Positions 9,363 to 18,208 of a DNA stretch of 64,000 nt are shown here, in pieces. The notes below the pieces were generated by a model. It had not been told where the DNA came from. It did no database searches and saw nothing but the letters and a program-made list of their open reading frames with translations. This stretch comes from Rodentibacter caecimuris (GTDB lineage: Bacteria > Pseudomonadota > Gammaproteobacteria > Enterobacterales > Pasteurellaceae). Location of the stretch: positions 32,331 through 96,330 of the forward strand of contig MLAA01000001.1 of NCBI GenBank assembly GCA_001998905.1, read 5' to 3'. Every line of letters starts with the position of its first letter. Position 1 is the stretch's first letter. Made by a program: the position numbers and the translations under genes.

Positions 9363-10520
9363 TTATTCATCAGGTAAAAATAATGCCAATAATTCATTTA
9401 AAAACAATTTGCCTCGTTCGGTAATCTGCCAGTATTGTTCATTATCAAATAAATAATTTTGTGCTACTGCAAAATCAATTTGATTTTTGACCGAATGTTG
9501 AGAAAGTCCGGTCAATTGTTCAAATTCTTGTTTAGGAACTGGCTCTAATAAACGAAAACGGTTCATAAAAAACTCGAAAGTGCGGTCAATTTTAGGGACA
9601 TTTTTTTCTTCATAAAGGTATTCTCCACGCATATATCCTTTAGGATGCTTGGTTTTAGAATAGCGAATAATCTCTCCGTTAATAAAACTGATTTTGCCAT
9701 GAGCACCACAACCGATAGCCAAATAATCGCCAAAGCGCCAATAGTTCAAATTATGCCGACATTGATAACCTGGTTTAGCATAAGCAGAGGTTTCATATTG
9801 TTGATAACCCGCTTGCGTTAATAATTTATGTCCTTGTTCAAAAATATCCCAAAGTTCGTCATCATTGGGGAGTTGCGGAGGACGATAGGCAAACATCGTA
9901 TTCGGCTCAATGGTTAACTGATACCAAGAGAGATGTGGTGGCTTAAGCCTAATCGCTTGACGTAAATCATCAAGAGCTTGAGTTAATGTTTGATTCGGTA
10001 AGCCGTGCATTAGATCCAAATTAAAACTTTGAAGACCTGAAACTCGAGCAAAATCAACCGCACTTTTTGCCTCTCTGCTGTTATGGATTCGTCCTAACCG
10101 ATGTAATTTATCATCATCAAAGCTTTGTATACCCATTGAGATACGATTCACCCCGGCATTCACATAACCTTTAAAACGCTCAGCCTCCACTGTTCCGGGA
10201 TTAGCTTCCAATGTAATTTCAATATCCGGACTAAAGGGAATTCGGCGCTGTATTTCCGTCAATAAAAAAGCAATATTTTCTGCAGAAAATAGACTAGGTG
10301 TACCGCCGCCGATAAAAATCGAATGGAGAAAGCGCTGTCGAGTAGAAATTTGGTATTTTTTTAGATCATTGGTTAGATCAAAAATTAAATGCCGAATATA
10401 TTCCACTTCAGGAATAATCCCCTTCTGAGTGTGTGAATTAAAATCACAATAAGGGCATTTTTGAACACACCAAGGAATATGAATATAGAGGCTTAGCGGA
10501 GGCAACACGAATTCTGTCAT
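9363..10520 (-). CDS. hemW: HemW, radical SAM heme chaperone (coproporphyrinogen III oxidase-like)
   Basis: HemW is a radical-SAM family protein once annotated as oxygen-independent coproporphyrinogen oxidase and now regarded as a heme-binding chaperone. The 385-residue protein carries the 4Fe-4S signature CxxxCxxC as C18, C22, C25 in HIPWCVQKCPYCDFNSH, the GGGTPSLF motif, EANPGTVEAERF and NRISMGIQSFDD. The length and the HIPWC form fit HemW rather than the longer HemN. It is on the same strand as deoR, with 80 bases between. An uptake-signal core lies inside the gene near 10060. Confidence 0.92.
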   Translation of the reverse strand: MTEFVLPPLSLYIHIPWCVQKCPYCDFNSHTQKGIIPEVEYIRHLIFDLTNDLKKYQISTRQRFLHSIFIGGGTPSLFSAENIAFLLTEIQRRIPFSPDIEITLEANPGTVEAERFKGYVNAGVNRISMGIQSFDDDKLHRLGRIHNSREAKSAVDFARVSGLQSFNLDLMHGLPNQTLTQALDDLRQAIRLKPPHLSWYQLTIEPNTMFAYRPPQLPNDDELWDIFEQGHKLLTQAGYQQYETSAYAKPGYQCRHNLNYWRFGDYLAIGCGAHGKISFINGEIIRYSKTKHPKGYMRGEYLYEEKNVPKIDRTFEFFMNRFRLLEPVPKQEFEQLTGLSQHSVKNQIDFAVAQNYLFDNEQYWQITERGKLFLNELLALFLPDE

Positions 10521-10600
10521 TGATTTATAATACGGTTAGATTTGTAAGCCTTTTAGATTAAAACATTAAAATTAAATTGACAACAGACAATGCTTTTCTG

Positions 10601-11287
10601 TTATTCATTAGTAATAATTTGATCAAATACCGAAAGTGGACAAACAAATGCAGATTGCACAACGTCTTTTTTTGCCTTATCTGCAACCAAAATCGCCTGT
10701 TTAGTTTTAGTAATCGCTTTGCGCTTTAGTTTAGCCTCTATAAAATTGAAGCAGGTTACCCCTTTTTCTTGACTAAATCCCGCAGCGGAAATAAAGGCTT
10801 TATCTGTGCAAAGTAAATCTAATTCGTTTTCATTATCAAGAGGCTGAAACAAGGCATTATTACGGGAAAACTCACCACCTAGTAAAATAAGGCGACAATT
10901 CGGATTATCCGCCAATAAAGTTAAAGTATTTAGCGAGCAACAAAGTGCAGTAAAGCACAGCGTCGGTTCAATTTGAGAAGCGATAAACGGAATAGTAGAA
11001 CCACAATCAAAGAAAACAACCTCACCTTGCTTAATTAACTTTGCTGCTCGTTCTCCAAGAAGCAACTTTTCGCTCATCTGCTTAGTTTGTTGTTCGGCAA
11101 CATCATAATAATTTTTCGGATCTTGACGAACGATGTATCCGCCAAGTACGCGGAAAGGAGATGAATGACGACTAATATCACGGCGAATTGTCATCTCGGA
11201 AACCCCCAGTATTTCCGCAGCATGACGCAAATGAATTTGATCTTGCTGTGTCAGCAAAAACGCTAACTTTTGTAGGCGTGATGCCAT
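10601..11287 (-). CDS. deoR: DeoR-family repressor of the deoxyribose/deo genes
   Basis: A 228-residue DeoR-family transcription factor. The N-terminal winged helix-turn-helix (about 5-55) includes HLRHAAEILGVSEMTIRRD, almost identical to E. coli DeoR, and VLGGYIV follows. The C-terminal sugar-phosphate sensor domain (about 75-228) has FFDCGSTIPF, LLGGEFSRNNALF and AAGFSQEKGVTCFN, again closer to E. coli DeoR than to other family members. The effector of E. coli DeoR is deoxyribose 5-phosphate. It lies 17 bases downstream of deoC, on the same strand and facing away from the deoK operon, so it probably controls both units. A paralogue sits at 47507-48268. Confidence 0.88.
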   Translation of the reverse strand: MASRLQKLAFLLTQQDQIHLRHAAEILGVSEMTIRRDISRHSSPFRVLGGYIVRQDPKNYYDVAEQQTKQMSEKLLLGERAAKLIKQGEVVFFDCGSTIPFIASQIEPTLCFTALCCSLNTLTLLADNPNCRLILLGGEFSRNNALFQPLDNENELDLLCTDKAFISAAGFSQEKGVTCFNFIEAKLKRKAITKTKQAILVADKAKKDVVQSAFVCPLSVFDQIITNE

Positions 11288-11304
11288 ATCCCCCTTCCTT
11301 ATTG

Positions 11305-11973
11305 TTAATATTGAGCGTTTGTTGATTCTTTATCTGTTACGATTGCCACACCGGAACTTGTACCTAAACGACTTGCCCCAGCTTCTAGCATCTGTTGTGC
11401 CGTTGCTCGACAACGAACCCCGCCGGATGCTTTAATTTTTACTGATTCACCGACAACTTGTTTCATCAATTCAACGGCTTCCACTGTCGCACCACCACTA
11501 CTGAACCCTGTTGAAGTTTTGACAAATGCAACGCCTATTTCGAGGCAAATTTGGCATAATTGGCAAATTTCCTGTTCGGTCAGCAAACAAGTTTCCAAAA
11601 TCACTTTCAGCGGCACACCGCGACAGGCATCAAAAACGGCTTGAATATCCGACCGCACTTTGTCCCATAATTCACTTTTTACCCAACCGACATTCACAAC
11701 CATATCAATTTCCTGCGCCCCAGCTAAAATTGCTTGCTCCGTCTCATAGGATTTCACTTGTGTCATATTTGCGCCTAACGGGAAACCGATTACTGTGCAA
11801 ATTTTAACATCGCTATCCGCTAGTAGCTTTTTGGCAAAAGGAATGTACGCAGGGTTTATACAGACGGACCAAAACCCATAGGTTTTGGCTTCTTGACAAA
11901 GGTGCTGGATTTTTTGTTCGGTAGTATCTGCAGCTAATGCAGTATGATCAATATACTGAGCAAGAGATGTCAT
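11305..11973 (-). CDS. deoC: Deoxyribose-phosphate aldolase
   Basis: Cleaves 2-deoxyribose 5-phosphate to acetaldehyde and glyceraldehyde 3-phosphate, the last step of deoxynucleoside and deoxyribose breakdown. The 222-residue protein has the Schiff-base lysine K152 in FVKTSTGF, the second active-site lysine K181 in KASGGVR and the catalytic aspartate region EIDMVVNVG (D90). It is transcribed with deoR and divergently from deoK-deoP-deoM, whose kinase makes its substrate. An uptake-signal core (GACCGCACTTT, near 11660) lies inside. Confidence 0.97.
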   Translation of the reverse strand: MTSLAQYIDHTALAADTTEQKIQHLCQEAKTYGFWSVCINPAYIPFAKKLLADSDVKICTVIGFPLGANMTQVKSYETEQAILAGAQEIDMVVNVGWVKSELWDKVRSDIQAVFDACRGVPLKVILETCLLTEQEICQLCQICLEIGVAFVKTSTGFSSGGATVEAVELMKQVVGESVKIKASGGVRCRATAQQMLEAGASRLGTSSGVAIVTDKESTNAQY

Positions 11974-11991
11974 TTGTTTTTCCCTCTATGT

Positions 11992-12112
11992 TGTTAAAAA
12001 TCTTATGATAATTCTTCCCACAATGAAATATTATTTCTGTGATCGATGTCACTTTTTTAACATAAGTTTCAATGTAGACTATATTTTACTCAATTTTGTT
12101 TTTATTTTAACA
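11992..12112. promoter_or_regulatory. Possible DeoR half-operators in the deoC-deoK intergenic region
   Basis: Three boxes resemble the half site TGTTAGAA/TTCTAACA of the E. coli DeoR palindrome: TGTTAAAAA (11992-12000), TTTTTAACA (12054-12062) and TTTTAACA (12105-12112). The first is inverted relative to the other two. Spaced half sites would allow looping by an oligomeric repressor. Because AT-rich DNA gives such words by chance, the support is modest. Confidence 0.35.
12035..12056. promoter_or_regulatory. CRP-binding site in the divergent deoC/deoK promoter region
   Basis: TGTGA (12038-12042), six bases, then TCACT (12049-12053) matches the CRP consensus TGTGA-N6-TCACA with one mismatch. 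A TATATT at 12080-12085 could be the -10 box of deoK, placing the site near an activating position. It is roughly midway between the divergent transcripts and could serve both. Confidence 0.65.
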
Positions 12113-12126
12113 CTAAGGAGGAAAAG

Positions 12127-13050
12127 ATGAAAGTCGCAGTAATCGGTTCAAATATGGTGGATCTCGTTACTTATGTAGAACATATTCCAAAATGGGGAGA
12201 AACTTTAGAAGCGCCTCAATTTGAGATGGGACATGGAGGAAAAGGTGCAAACCAAGCAGTTGCAATGGCAAAGTTAGGTTCACATGTAATGATGTTAAGC
12301 AAGGTTGGCGATGATATATTCGGCGATAAAACTATCGAGAACTTCACCCGTTTCGGCATAGATTGTCGTTATGTTAAAAAAGTAACAGGGTGTTCTAGTG
12401 GGGTTGCACCTATTTTCGTTAATCGCAAAGCTCAAAACCAAATTATAATCGTTAAGGGAGCCAACAATTATCTTTTACCTCAGGATATTGAGGCCGCCGC
12501 TGATGATCTTATGAAATGTAAACTAATTGTATTGCAATTAGAGATTCCTTTAGAAACCGTTTATTACGCTATTGAATTTGCCAATAAACACAATATCACC
12601 GTCATTTTAAATCCTGCTCCAGCAAGTAAGAAATTGGATCTCGATTATGCTAGCCACTGTGATTTCTTTATGCCTAATGAAACCGAGTTAGAAATTCTCA
12701 CAGGGTTACCAGTTGAAACAATGCCCCAAATTGAAGCGGCAGCTCAAATTTTACTGGATAAGGGATTAAAAAATTTAATCATCACACTTGGTGAACGTGG
12801 CTGTTTATGGTTAACAAAAGATAGCAAGATTTATATTCCAGCATATCAAGTTAATGCCATTGATTCTGGTGGTGCCGGCGATGCCTTTATCGGCTGCTTT
12901 GCACATTATTTAGTTACATGTTCGGATATTTTATCGGCACTACGACAAGCTTCTCTTTTTGCCGCATATAGCGTAATGGGTAGGGGAACACAATCTTCTT
13001 ATCCTAATACGGAACAATTCGAACAATTCAAATCTGAACATGAGAAATGA
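12127..13050 (+). CDS. deoK: Deoxyribokinase (PfkB/ribokinase family)
   Basis: Predicted to phosphorylate 2-deoxyribose to deoxyribose 5-phosphate in the cytoplasm, feeding DeoC. The 307-residue protein has both PfkB signatures: GGKGANQAVAMAKLG (about 37-51) and DSGGAGDAFIG with the catalytic base D252. The N-terminal GSNMVDLV has Met at position 10 where E. coli ribokinase has Asn14; I recall this Met as a feature of Salmonella deoxyribokinase. The neighbours, deoC opposite and a FucP-type permease plus a DeoM-like protein downstream, support deoxyribokinase over ribokinase. It has an AGGAGG ribosome-binding site. Substrate preference is inferred. Confidence 0.85.
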   Translation: MKVAVIGSNMVDLVTYVEHIPKWGETLEAPQFEMGHGGKGANQAVAMAKLGSHVMMLSKVGDDIFGDKTIENFTRFGIDCRYVKKVTGCSSGVAPIFVNRKAQNQIIIVKGANNYLLPQDIEAAADDLMKCKLIVLQLEIPLETVYYAIEFANKHNITVILNPAPASKKLDLDYASHCDFFMPNETELEILTGLPVETMPQIEAAAQILLDKGLKNLIITLGERGCLWLTKDSKIYIPAYQVNAIDSGGAGDAFIGCFAHYLVTCSDILSALRQASLFAAYSVMGRGTQSSYPNTEQFEQFKSEHEK

Positions 13051-13060
13051 GGAACTAGGT

Positions 13061-14368
13061 ATGACTAAATTTCATCAATTTCCCGACGGTTATCTTGATA
13101 AAACCCCAATTCTACAGTTTATTTTATTATCTTGCTTATTTCCCTTGTGGGGCGCGGCAGCAAGCCTAAATGATATCTTAATCACTCAGTTTAAAAGCGT
13201 GTTTACATTGAGTGATTTTGCTAGCGCTTTAGTACAAAGTGCATTTTATGGCGGATATTTTCTTATTGCAATTCCTGCCTCATTAATTATAAAAAAAACA
13301 AGTTACAAGATAGCTATTTTAATGGGGCTAACTCTTTATATTATAGGTTGCTCAATGTTTTATCCGGCTTCTCATATGGCAACTTATACGATGTTTTTGA
13401 CCGCAATTTTTTCAATTGCGATAGGTTTAAGTTTTTTAGAAACCTCTGCAAATACTTACAGTTCAATGATAGGTCATCGAGACTATGCAATTTTGCGTTT
13501 AAATATAAGTCAAACTTTCTATCCGGTCGGTGCCATTGCAGGCATTGTGTTGGGAAAATATTTAATCTTCCAATCCGGAGACAGCTTAGAAACGCAAATG
13601 GTGGGATTATCACCAGAACAATTACATACATTTAAGCTAGCCATGTTAGAACATACTCTACAGCCCTATAAGTATATTATTATGGTACTAGCTGCAGTAA
13701 CATTATTGTTTTTAATTATCCCATTTCCTAAATGTAAAGTACTGAAAGAGGATAACCAAGCAATTAATGTCAGATTTATGGATACATTAAAATATCTTGC
13801 CAAAAATAAACCTTTTAAAAAGGGAATTATTGCTCAATTTTTATATGTAGGAATGCAGGTATCTGTTTGGTCTTTTACTATTCGATTAGCATTAAATTTA
13901 AGTGATATGAATGAGCGCTCGGCCTCCAATTTCATGATTTATAGTTTTATTGGTTTTTTTATTGGTAAATTTATAGCAAACTTTCTTATGACCCGATTTA
14001 AATCAGAAACGGTATTAATATGGTACGCCGTAATTGGTGTAATAACATTGGGATATACGGCATTCGTTAGGGATTTTTCGGCGGTATATGCTGCGATCTT
14101 TGCTAGTGTATTATTCGGGCCTTGTTGGGCAACAATTTATGCGTCTGTATTGGAAACAGTAGAAAAAGAGCATCGAGAAGTGGGTGGGGCAGTTGTGGTT
14201 ATGTCTATTATCGGTGCAGCTGTTGTACCAGCAATCCATGGATTTGTTTCGGATAAAGTTGGCTCATTACAATTTGCCTTTATTGTTCCGTTATTATGCT
14301 TTGTTTATGTAGGATATTATTTCTTCGATAAACGTAAATGTTTAACTAAAATAGGAGGAATAAGATGA
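13061..14368 (+). CDS. deoP: DeoP-like deoxyribose permease (MFS, FucP type)
   Basis: An inner-membrane major-facilitator transporter of about 435 residues with around 12 hydrophobic segments. The N-terminal PLWGAAASLNDILITQF resembles the FFLWGxxxNLNDIL motif of the fucose:proton symporter FucP, and the family match plus the deoK context point to a deoxyribose importer like Salmonella DeoP. I prefer the ATG at 13061, preceded by GAGGAA at 13049-13054; an in-frame ATG at 13040 overlaps the end of deoK and has no clear ribosome site. The stop overlaps the deoM start (ATGA), so the three genes form one operon. Confidence 0.82.
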   Translation: MTKFHQFPDGYLDKTPILQFILLSCLFPLWGAAASLNDILITQFKSVFTLSDFASALVQSAFYGGYFLIAIPASLIIKKTSYKIAILMGLTLYIIGCSMFYPASHMATYTMFLTAIFSIAIGLSFLETSANTYSSMIGHRDYAILRLNISQTFYPVGAIAGIVLGKYLIFQSGDSLETQMVGLSPEQLHTFKLAMLEHTLQPYKYIIMVLAAVTLLFLIIPFPKCKVLKEDNQAINVRFMDTLKYLAKNKPFKKGIIAQFLYVGMQVSVWSFTIRLALNLSDMNERSASNFMIYSFIGFFIGKFIANFLMTRFKSETVLIWYAVIGVITLGYTAFVRDFSAVYAAIFASVLFGPCWATIYASVLETVEKEHREVGGAVVVMSIIGAAVVPAIHGFVSDKVGSLQFAFIVPLLCFVYVGYYFFDKRKCLTKIGGIR

Positions 14369-15381
14369 AATATCATATTTATTTATCTAAAAACCAATTT
14401 TGTCAGCAAGAAAAAATACTGTTGGAAAATGAATACTTTAAAGTTATTAGTTTTAAATATCCTTCCGATATTGAGGCATTAAAATTAATAAATAAAAAGG
14501 GATATTTAATTATTTTACCCTATTATGGACAAATGGTTTGGTCTGCCGAATTTCACGGTCATAATTTGTGCATGAAGAATATGTTTAATGAACCTAAAAA
14601 GGGCAATGAAATTATTGATACTTATGGTTGTTTTGCATTTCATTCCGGATTATTAAGCAATGGCTGCCCTACTCCTGAAGATAATCACCCTCTACATGGG
14701 GAAATGCCTTGTGCTTCAATGGATAAATGTTGGCTGGAAATTACGGATAATCAAATTACGTTATATAGCGGTTATGAGTATATAAAGGGATTTGGTTATC
14801 ATTATTATGCAAAGCCAAGCGTAACTTTATTTAGTAATAGCGGATTATTTAAAATCAATATGGAAGTCACGAATTTAGGTTCATATACTATGCCCTTACA
14901 ATATATGTGCCATATGAATTATTGTTATGAACCAAATGCAATTTTCGAGCAAAACATTCCGGATCAGGCTATTTGTTTACGAGAGTCTATTCCCGCACAT
15001 GTAAAACCAACAGAATCCTGGTTGGAATTTAATCGGAAATTAAAGGCTGAAAAGAATGTGTTATCCGTTTTAGAACAGCCAGAATGCTATGATCCTGAAA
15101 TTGTATTTTTTATGGATAATCTTTCTCAATATCAGGAAAAATTAATTTATAGAATGAAATCGACGAAAGGGCATTGTTTCCGAACAGAGTTTTTATCCAA
15201 AGAGTTTAATTTTGCTACACGTTGGATTTTATATAATTCGGATCAACAGGTCGCAGCCTTTGTACTACCGGCAACTTGTCGTCCTGAGGGCTTTAATGCT
15301 GCACAAATTAATGGAACACTGATTTCTTTACAGCCTAATGAAACAAGGCATTTTAGTGTATTAACCGGTGTAGAAGATTAA
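14365..15381 (+). CDS. deoM: DeoM/DeoX-like protein, probable deoxyribose mutarotase (DUF4432-like)
   Basis: A 338-residue protein of the aldose-1-epimerase-like fold, by resemblance to the fourth gene of the Salmonella deo operon (called deoX, later deoM), which I recall being shown to be a mutarotase specific for deoxyribose. Such an enzyme speeds interconversion of alpha and beta forms so the kinase is not starved of its anomer. Seen features include ILPYYGQMVWSAEF, AFHSGLLSNGCPTPEDNHPLHGEMP with several histidines that could line the active site, and MCHMNYCYEPNA. It overlaps deoP by four bases. The function rests on context and remembered similarity rather than on catalytic residues I can assign. 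Confidence 0.75.
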   Translation: MKYHIYLSKNQFCQQEKILLENEYFKVISFKYPSDIEALKLINKKGYLIILPYYGQMVWSAEFHGHNLCMKNMFNEPKKGNEIIDTYGCFAFHSGLLSNGCPTPEDNHPLHGEMPCASMDKCWLEITDNQITLYSGYEYIKGFGYHYYAKPSVTLFSNSGLFKINMEVTNLGSYTMPLQYMCHMNYCYEPNAIFEQNIPDQAICLRESIPAHVKPTESWLEFNRKLKAEKNVLSVLEQPECYDPEIVFFMDNLSQYQEKLIYRMKSTKGHCFRTEFLSKEFNFATRWILYNSDQQVAAFVLPATCRPEGFNAAQINGTLISLQPNETRHFSVLTGVED

Positions 15382-15408
15382 TACTGAAAATCTACTCTAG
15401 AAAATAAT

Positions 15409-15439
15409 CGCACTTTTCCCTTCTATTGAGCAAAGTGCG
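15409..15439 (+). terminator. Uptake-signal inverted pair acting as terminator after deoM
   Basis: CGCACTTT (15409-15416) and AAAGTGCG (15432-15439) pair into an 8-bp stem, followed by GTCATTTTTG. The right arm is a full uptake signal AAGTGCGGT. It ends the deoK-deoP-deoM operon. Confidence 0.75.
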
Positions 15440-15555
15440 GTCATTTTTGTCTTCTTTCTTTACAGTAAACTGCGCTAAAATACGCTACTTACCCGTACGA
15501 TATCGTTTCAGCGGGAATTTCAAGTATTTCATTTTAACTTAACCTATTAATTTCT

Positions 15556-16854
15556 ATGCAAAAATTACTTTATCCTGTCGATTCAAAACCATCTATTGGA
15601 CTAACTTTATTATTAGCCGTACAACATTTACTGGCTGCTCTTGGAGGAATTATTGCCGTACCTTTAGTGTTAGGTAACGCATTACAACTTCCCGTCGAAG
15701 ATACTATTGTATTAGTCAATGCCGCATTATTGGTTTCAGGTATTGTTACTATCATTCAATGTCAAGGTATCGGACCGATTGGATTACGTCTACCTAGTGT
15801 AATGGGAACCAGTTTTACCTTTGTTGCTGCAGCTCTTGCTATTGGTTTTAGCGAATATGGCGTTGCTGGAATTTTAGGTTCTTCCTTAGCTGGCTCTCTT
15901 GTGATGATTATTGGTAGCTTTTTTATGACTCATGTGCGTAAACTATTTCCACCTGTTGTTACTGGTGTGGTAGTCATGATGATTGGATTAAGCCTTATTC
16001 CAGTTGCTGTAGACTGGTTTGCTGGCGGACAAAAAAATGATGCCCATTATGCAGATCCCGCAAATTTAGCAATGGCTAGTTTTGTGCTAATTCTAGTCGT
16101 TGCATTAGTTCAATGGGGCAAAGGAATTTTCTCGGCTGCCGCTATCGTTATCGGGATTTTTGTCGGCTATCTAGTTGCTCTACTACTCGGTTGGATTGAT
16201 TTTGACAATATCAAAAATGCAGAATTATTTGCTATACCGCACCCCTTACATTTCGGACTTAGCTTTCCAATTTCAGGCATTATCGGAATGAGCATTGCTT
16301 ATTTAGTTACGATTGTGGAATCCAGCGGTAATTTCTTAGCTTTAGGAAATGCAACTCAAACCGACATTACCGGAAAACATATGCGCGGCGGTGTATTATG
16401 TGATGGTTTAGGTTCAGCATTAGCCGCTATTATGTCCACAACGCCATTTTCTTCTTTCTCACAAAATATCGGTGTTATTTCTTTAACCGGTGTAGCAAGC
16501 CGCTATGTTGTTACAATAATGGGAGTGTTACTGTTACTTGCTGGGGTCTTTCCCGTGTTCGGCGCATTAATTGTTTCAATTCCGATGCCCGTACTGGGAG
16601 GGGCTGGCTTAATTATGTTTGCAATGATTATTGCTGCTGGTATTCAGATGTTAGACAAAGTCGAACGCTCTAAACGTAACGGATTAATTATCGCAATTTC
16701 TATTGGCTGTGGATTAGCGGTTACAACCCGTCCAGAACTATTAGATAAACTCCCTGCCTTTTTTAAAGAAATTTTAGGTTCCGGTATCACCGTCGGTTCC
16801 CTATTGGCATTAATCTTAAATTTGATTTTGCCAAAAGATGAAAATGAGGCATAA
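15556..16854 (+). CDS. NCS2 family purine (xanthine/uric acid type) permease
   Basis: A 432-residue inner-membrane nucleobase:cation symporter-2 with about 12-14 membrane segments. AVQHLLAALGGIIAVPLVLG near the N terminus and QNIGVISLTGVASRYVV near residue 320 are hallmark motifs; the latter corresponds to QNNGVIQLTGVASR of E. coli XanQ and differs from uracil permease UraA. So a purine base such as xanthine, uric acid or hypoxanthine is more likely than uracil, but substrate cannot be fixed from sequence. It is a single gene, closed by a strong hairpin at 16877-16902. H. influenzae homologues are often labelled uraA, which may be misleading here. Confidence 0.85.
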   Translation: MQKLLYPVDSKPSIGLTLLLAVQHLLAALGGIIAVPLVLGNALQLPVEDTIVLVNAALLVSGIVTIIQCQGIGPIGLRLPSVMGTSFTFVAAALAIGFSEYGVAGILGSSLAGSLVMIIGSFFMTHVRKLFPPVVTGVVVMMIGLSLIPVAVDWFAGGQKNDAHYADPANLAMASFVLILVVALVQWGKGIFSAAAIVIGIFVGYLVALLLGWIDFDNIKNAELFAIPHPLHFGLSFPISGIIGMSIAYLVTIVESSGNFLALGNATQTDITGKHMRGGVLCDGLGSALAAIMSTTPFSSFSQNIGVISLTGVASRYVVTIMGVLLLLAGVFPVFGALIVSIPMPVLGGAGLIMFAMIIAAGIQMLDKVERSKRNGLIIAISIGCGLAVTTRPELLDKLPAFFKEILGSGITVGSLLALILNLILPKDENEA

Positions 16855-16876
16855 ATCCCTATTTACTCTAATATTA

Positions 16877-16902
16877 AACGCCTCGAATAATATCGAGGCG
16901 TT
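16877..16902. terminator. Terminator between the purine permease gene and srlR
   Basis: Perfect 10-bp stem AACGCCTCGA (16877-16886) / TCGAGGCGTT (16893-16902) with a 6-base loop, located between convergent genes; likely used from both sides. Confidence 0.85.
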
Positions 16903-16927
16903 ACACAATATCTTTTTCTATAAACTA

Positions 16928-17698
16928 TTATTCCGCAATAATGACTTTTATATTACGCGCCAAAAGAGCTTGATGAGTTTGTTCATCCAAACCACTATCG
17001 GTAATGACCACATCAATTTTCTCTAGAGGACAAACCATATTTGGACTTCGTCTTCCAAACTTTGATGAATCCGCCAAAACAATAATCTCTTTCGCAGCCC
17101 CTGTCATTGCTTTGCTCACACCATGCACTTCGTTAAAAGTAGTTAATCCTAATTCTAGATCAAATCCATCCGTTCCGATGAATAGCTTGTCAAAATGGAA
17201 TTTATCAAAGGTGGACTCAGCTAAAATGCCGTGAAAGGAGGCGGAACGAGAACGATAAGTGCCGCCGCACATTAAAAGTTCGTGGTTATTTTCTAACACT
17301 ACAAGGCTATTTATAATATGCAGACTGTTCGTCATAATAGTCAAATTATCCAATTTGCCTAAGAATGGGATCATTTGCAAGACAGTACTACCAGAGTCAA
17401 TGATCATTGAATCACCATCTTTTAGCAAGGAGACGGCAACTTTAGCAATTTTTCGTTTCTGCTCTAAATTAATGTAGGTTTTATTAGTCATCGGCAGTTC
17501 ATCGTCTTCTTTGTCATTACCGACTAGCACAACACTACCATAAGTACGCAATACTTTATGTTCGTTCTCAAGAACAGTTAAATCTTTGCGAATAGTTGTA
17601 CCTGTAGTCTCAAAATATTGTGCTAAAGTATCGACTGCCGTTTTCCCATAAGTTTGTAAGTAGTCTAAAATAGCAAGTTGTCTTTCTTTTGGCTTCAT
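16928..17698 (-). CDS. srlR: Glucitol/sorbitol operon repressor (DeoR family)
   Basis: A 256-residue DeoR-family repressor that closely resembles E. coli SrlR (GutR). The N-terminal helix-turn-helix has [31 protein letters not shown], and the sensor domain has [27 protein letters not shown] and [27 protein letters not shown], the last a strong SrlR hallmark. It is the last gene of the srl operon, 20 bases after gutM. It probably represses the operon until sorbitol 6-phosphate or sorbitol is present; the candidate operator is the palindrome at 21124-21150. Confidence 0.92.
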   Translation of the reverse strand: MKPKERQLAILDYLQTYGKTAVDTLAQYFETTGTTIRKDLTVLENEHKVLRTYGSVVLVGNDKEDDELPMTNKTYINLEQKRKIAKVAVSLLKDGDSMIIDSGSTVLQMIPFLGKLDNLTIMTNSLHIINSLVVLENNHELLMCGGTYRSRSASFHGILAESTFDKFHFDKLFIGTDGFDLELGLTTFNEVHGVSKAMTGAAKEIIVLADSSKFGRRSPNMVCPLEKIDVVITDSGLDEQTHQALLARNIKVIIAE

Positions 17699-17718
17699 AA
17701 AAAATCCGTAACTAACGA

Positions 17719-18081
17719 CTATTGCAATCGAATCGCTTCCTTCAATGCCTCTTGGCTTGCCTTATCATTCGGAAAAATCTGTTCGGGAATAATTTCGCTA
17801 TGCAATAATCCTTGTAGTGAAATAATTGTCTTTGGTATAGAAAAAACGCTTAACCCTTTCATAATAAAGGCATTTACTACACGATATTCTTGATCAAATG
17901 CGACGGCAATGACTACTTTTGGTTTAAATCGTCCTGTCGTACGACCTATTCCCACATTCCCTTGCTGACATAGCAACTCAAACGCTCGATTAAATCGACT
18001 AACCTGCCACCAGCCCAATATAATTTGTAAAACCCAAGCGATAACAGCGACTAAAATCAGCGAACTGGTTACATTTGCCAT
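17719..18081 (-). CDS. gutM: Glucitol operon activator GutM (SrlM)
   Basis: A 120-residue protein with one N-terminal membrane segment (about 6-25, [19 protein letters not shown]) and a soluble tail containing [23 protein letters not shown], which matches the GutM family. In E. coli GutM activates the glucitol operon; how a membrane-anchored protein without a recognisable DNA-binding fold does this is not clear. It lies between srlD and srlR as in E. coli. Confidence 0.88.
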   Translation of the reverse strand: MANVTSSLILVAVIAWVLQIILGWWQVSRFNRAFELLCQQGNVGIGRTTGRFKPKVVIAVAFDQEYRVVNAFIMKGLSVFSIPKTIISLQGLLHSEIIPEQIFPNDKASQEALKEAIRLQ

Positions 18082-18146
18082 AGAATTATCTCACATTTTG
18101 ATATGTATTTTGAACAGATTAAAGGAGTTTTAAATAAAAGTGCAGT

Positions 18147-18198
18147 CAATTTCTTCAATATTTTTTCACAATGAAGTAAGCCTTAAAATCAACTGCAC
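18147..18198. repeat. Degenerate uptake-signal inverted pair between srlD and gutM
   Basis: AGTGCAGT near 18142-18149 and ACTGCACT near 18192-18199 form an inverted repeat. Both are one base away from the uptake signal core (C to A in GCGG). It could be a transcription attenuator lowering gutM-srlR expression relative to the PTS genes. Confidence 0.4.
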
Positions 18199-18208
18199 TG
18201 TTATTACG

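Noticed and set aside
10601..11287. Calling the deo-locus regulator DeoQ
   Set aside because: Its sequence lines up with E. coli DeoR over the full length, including the helix-turn-helix and TCFN segment.
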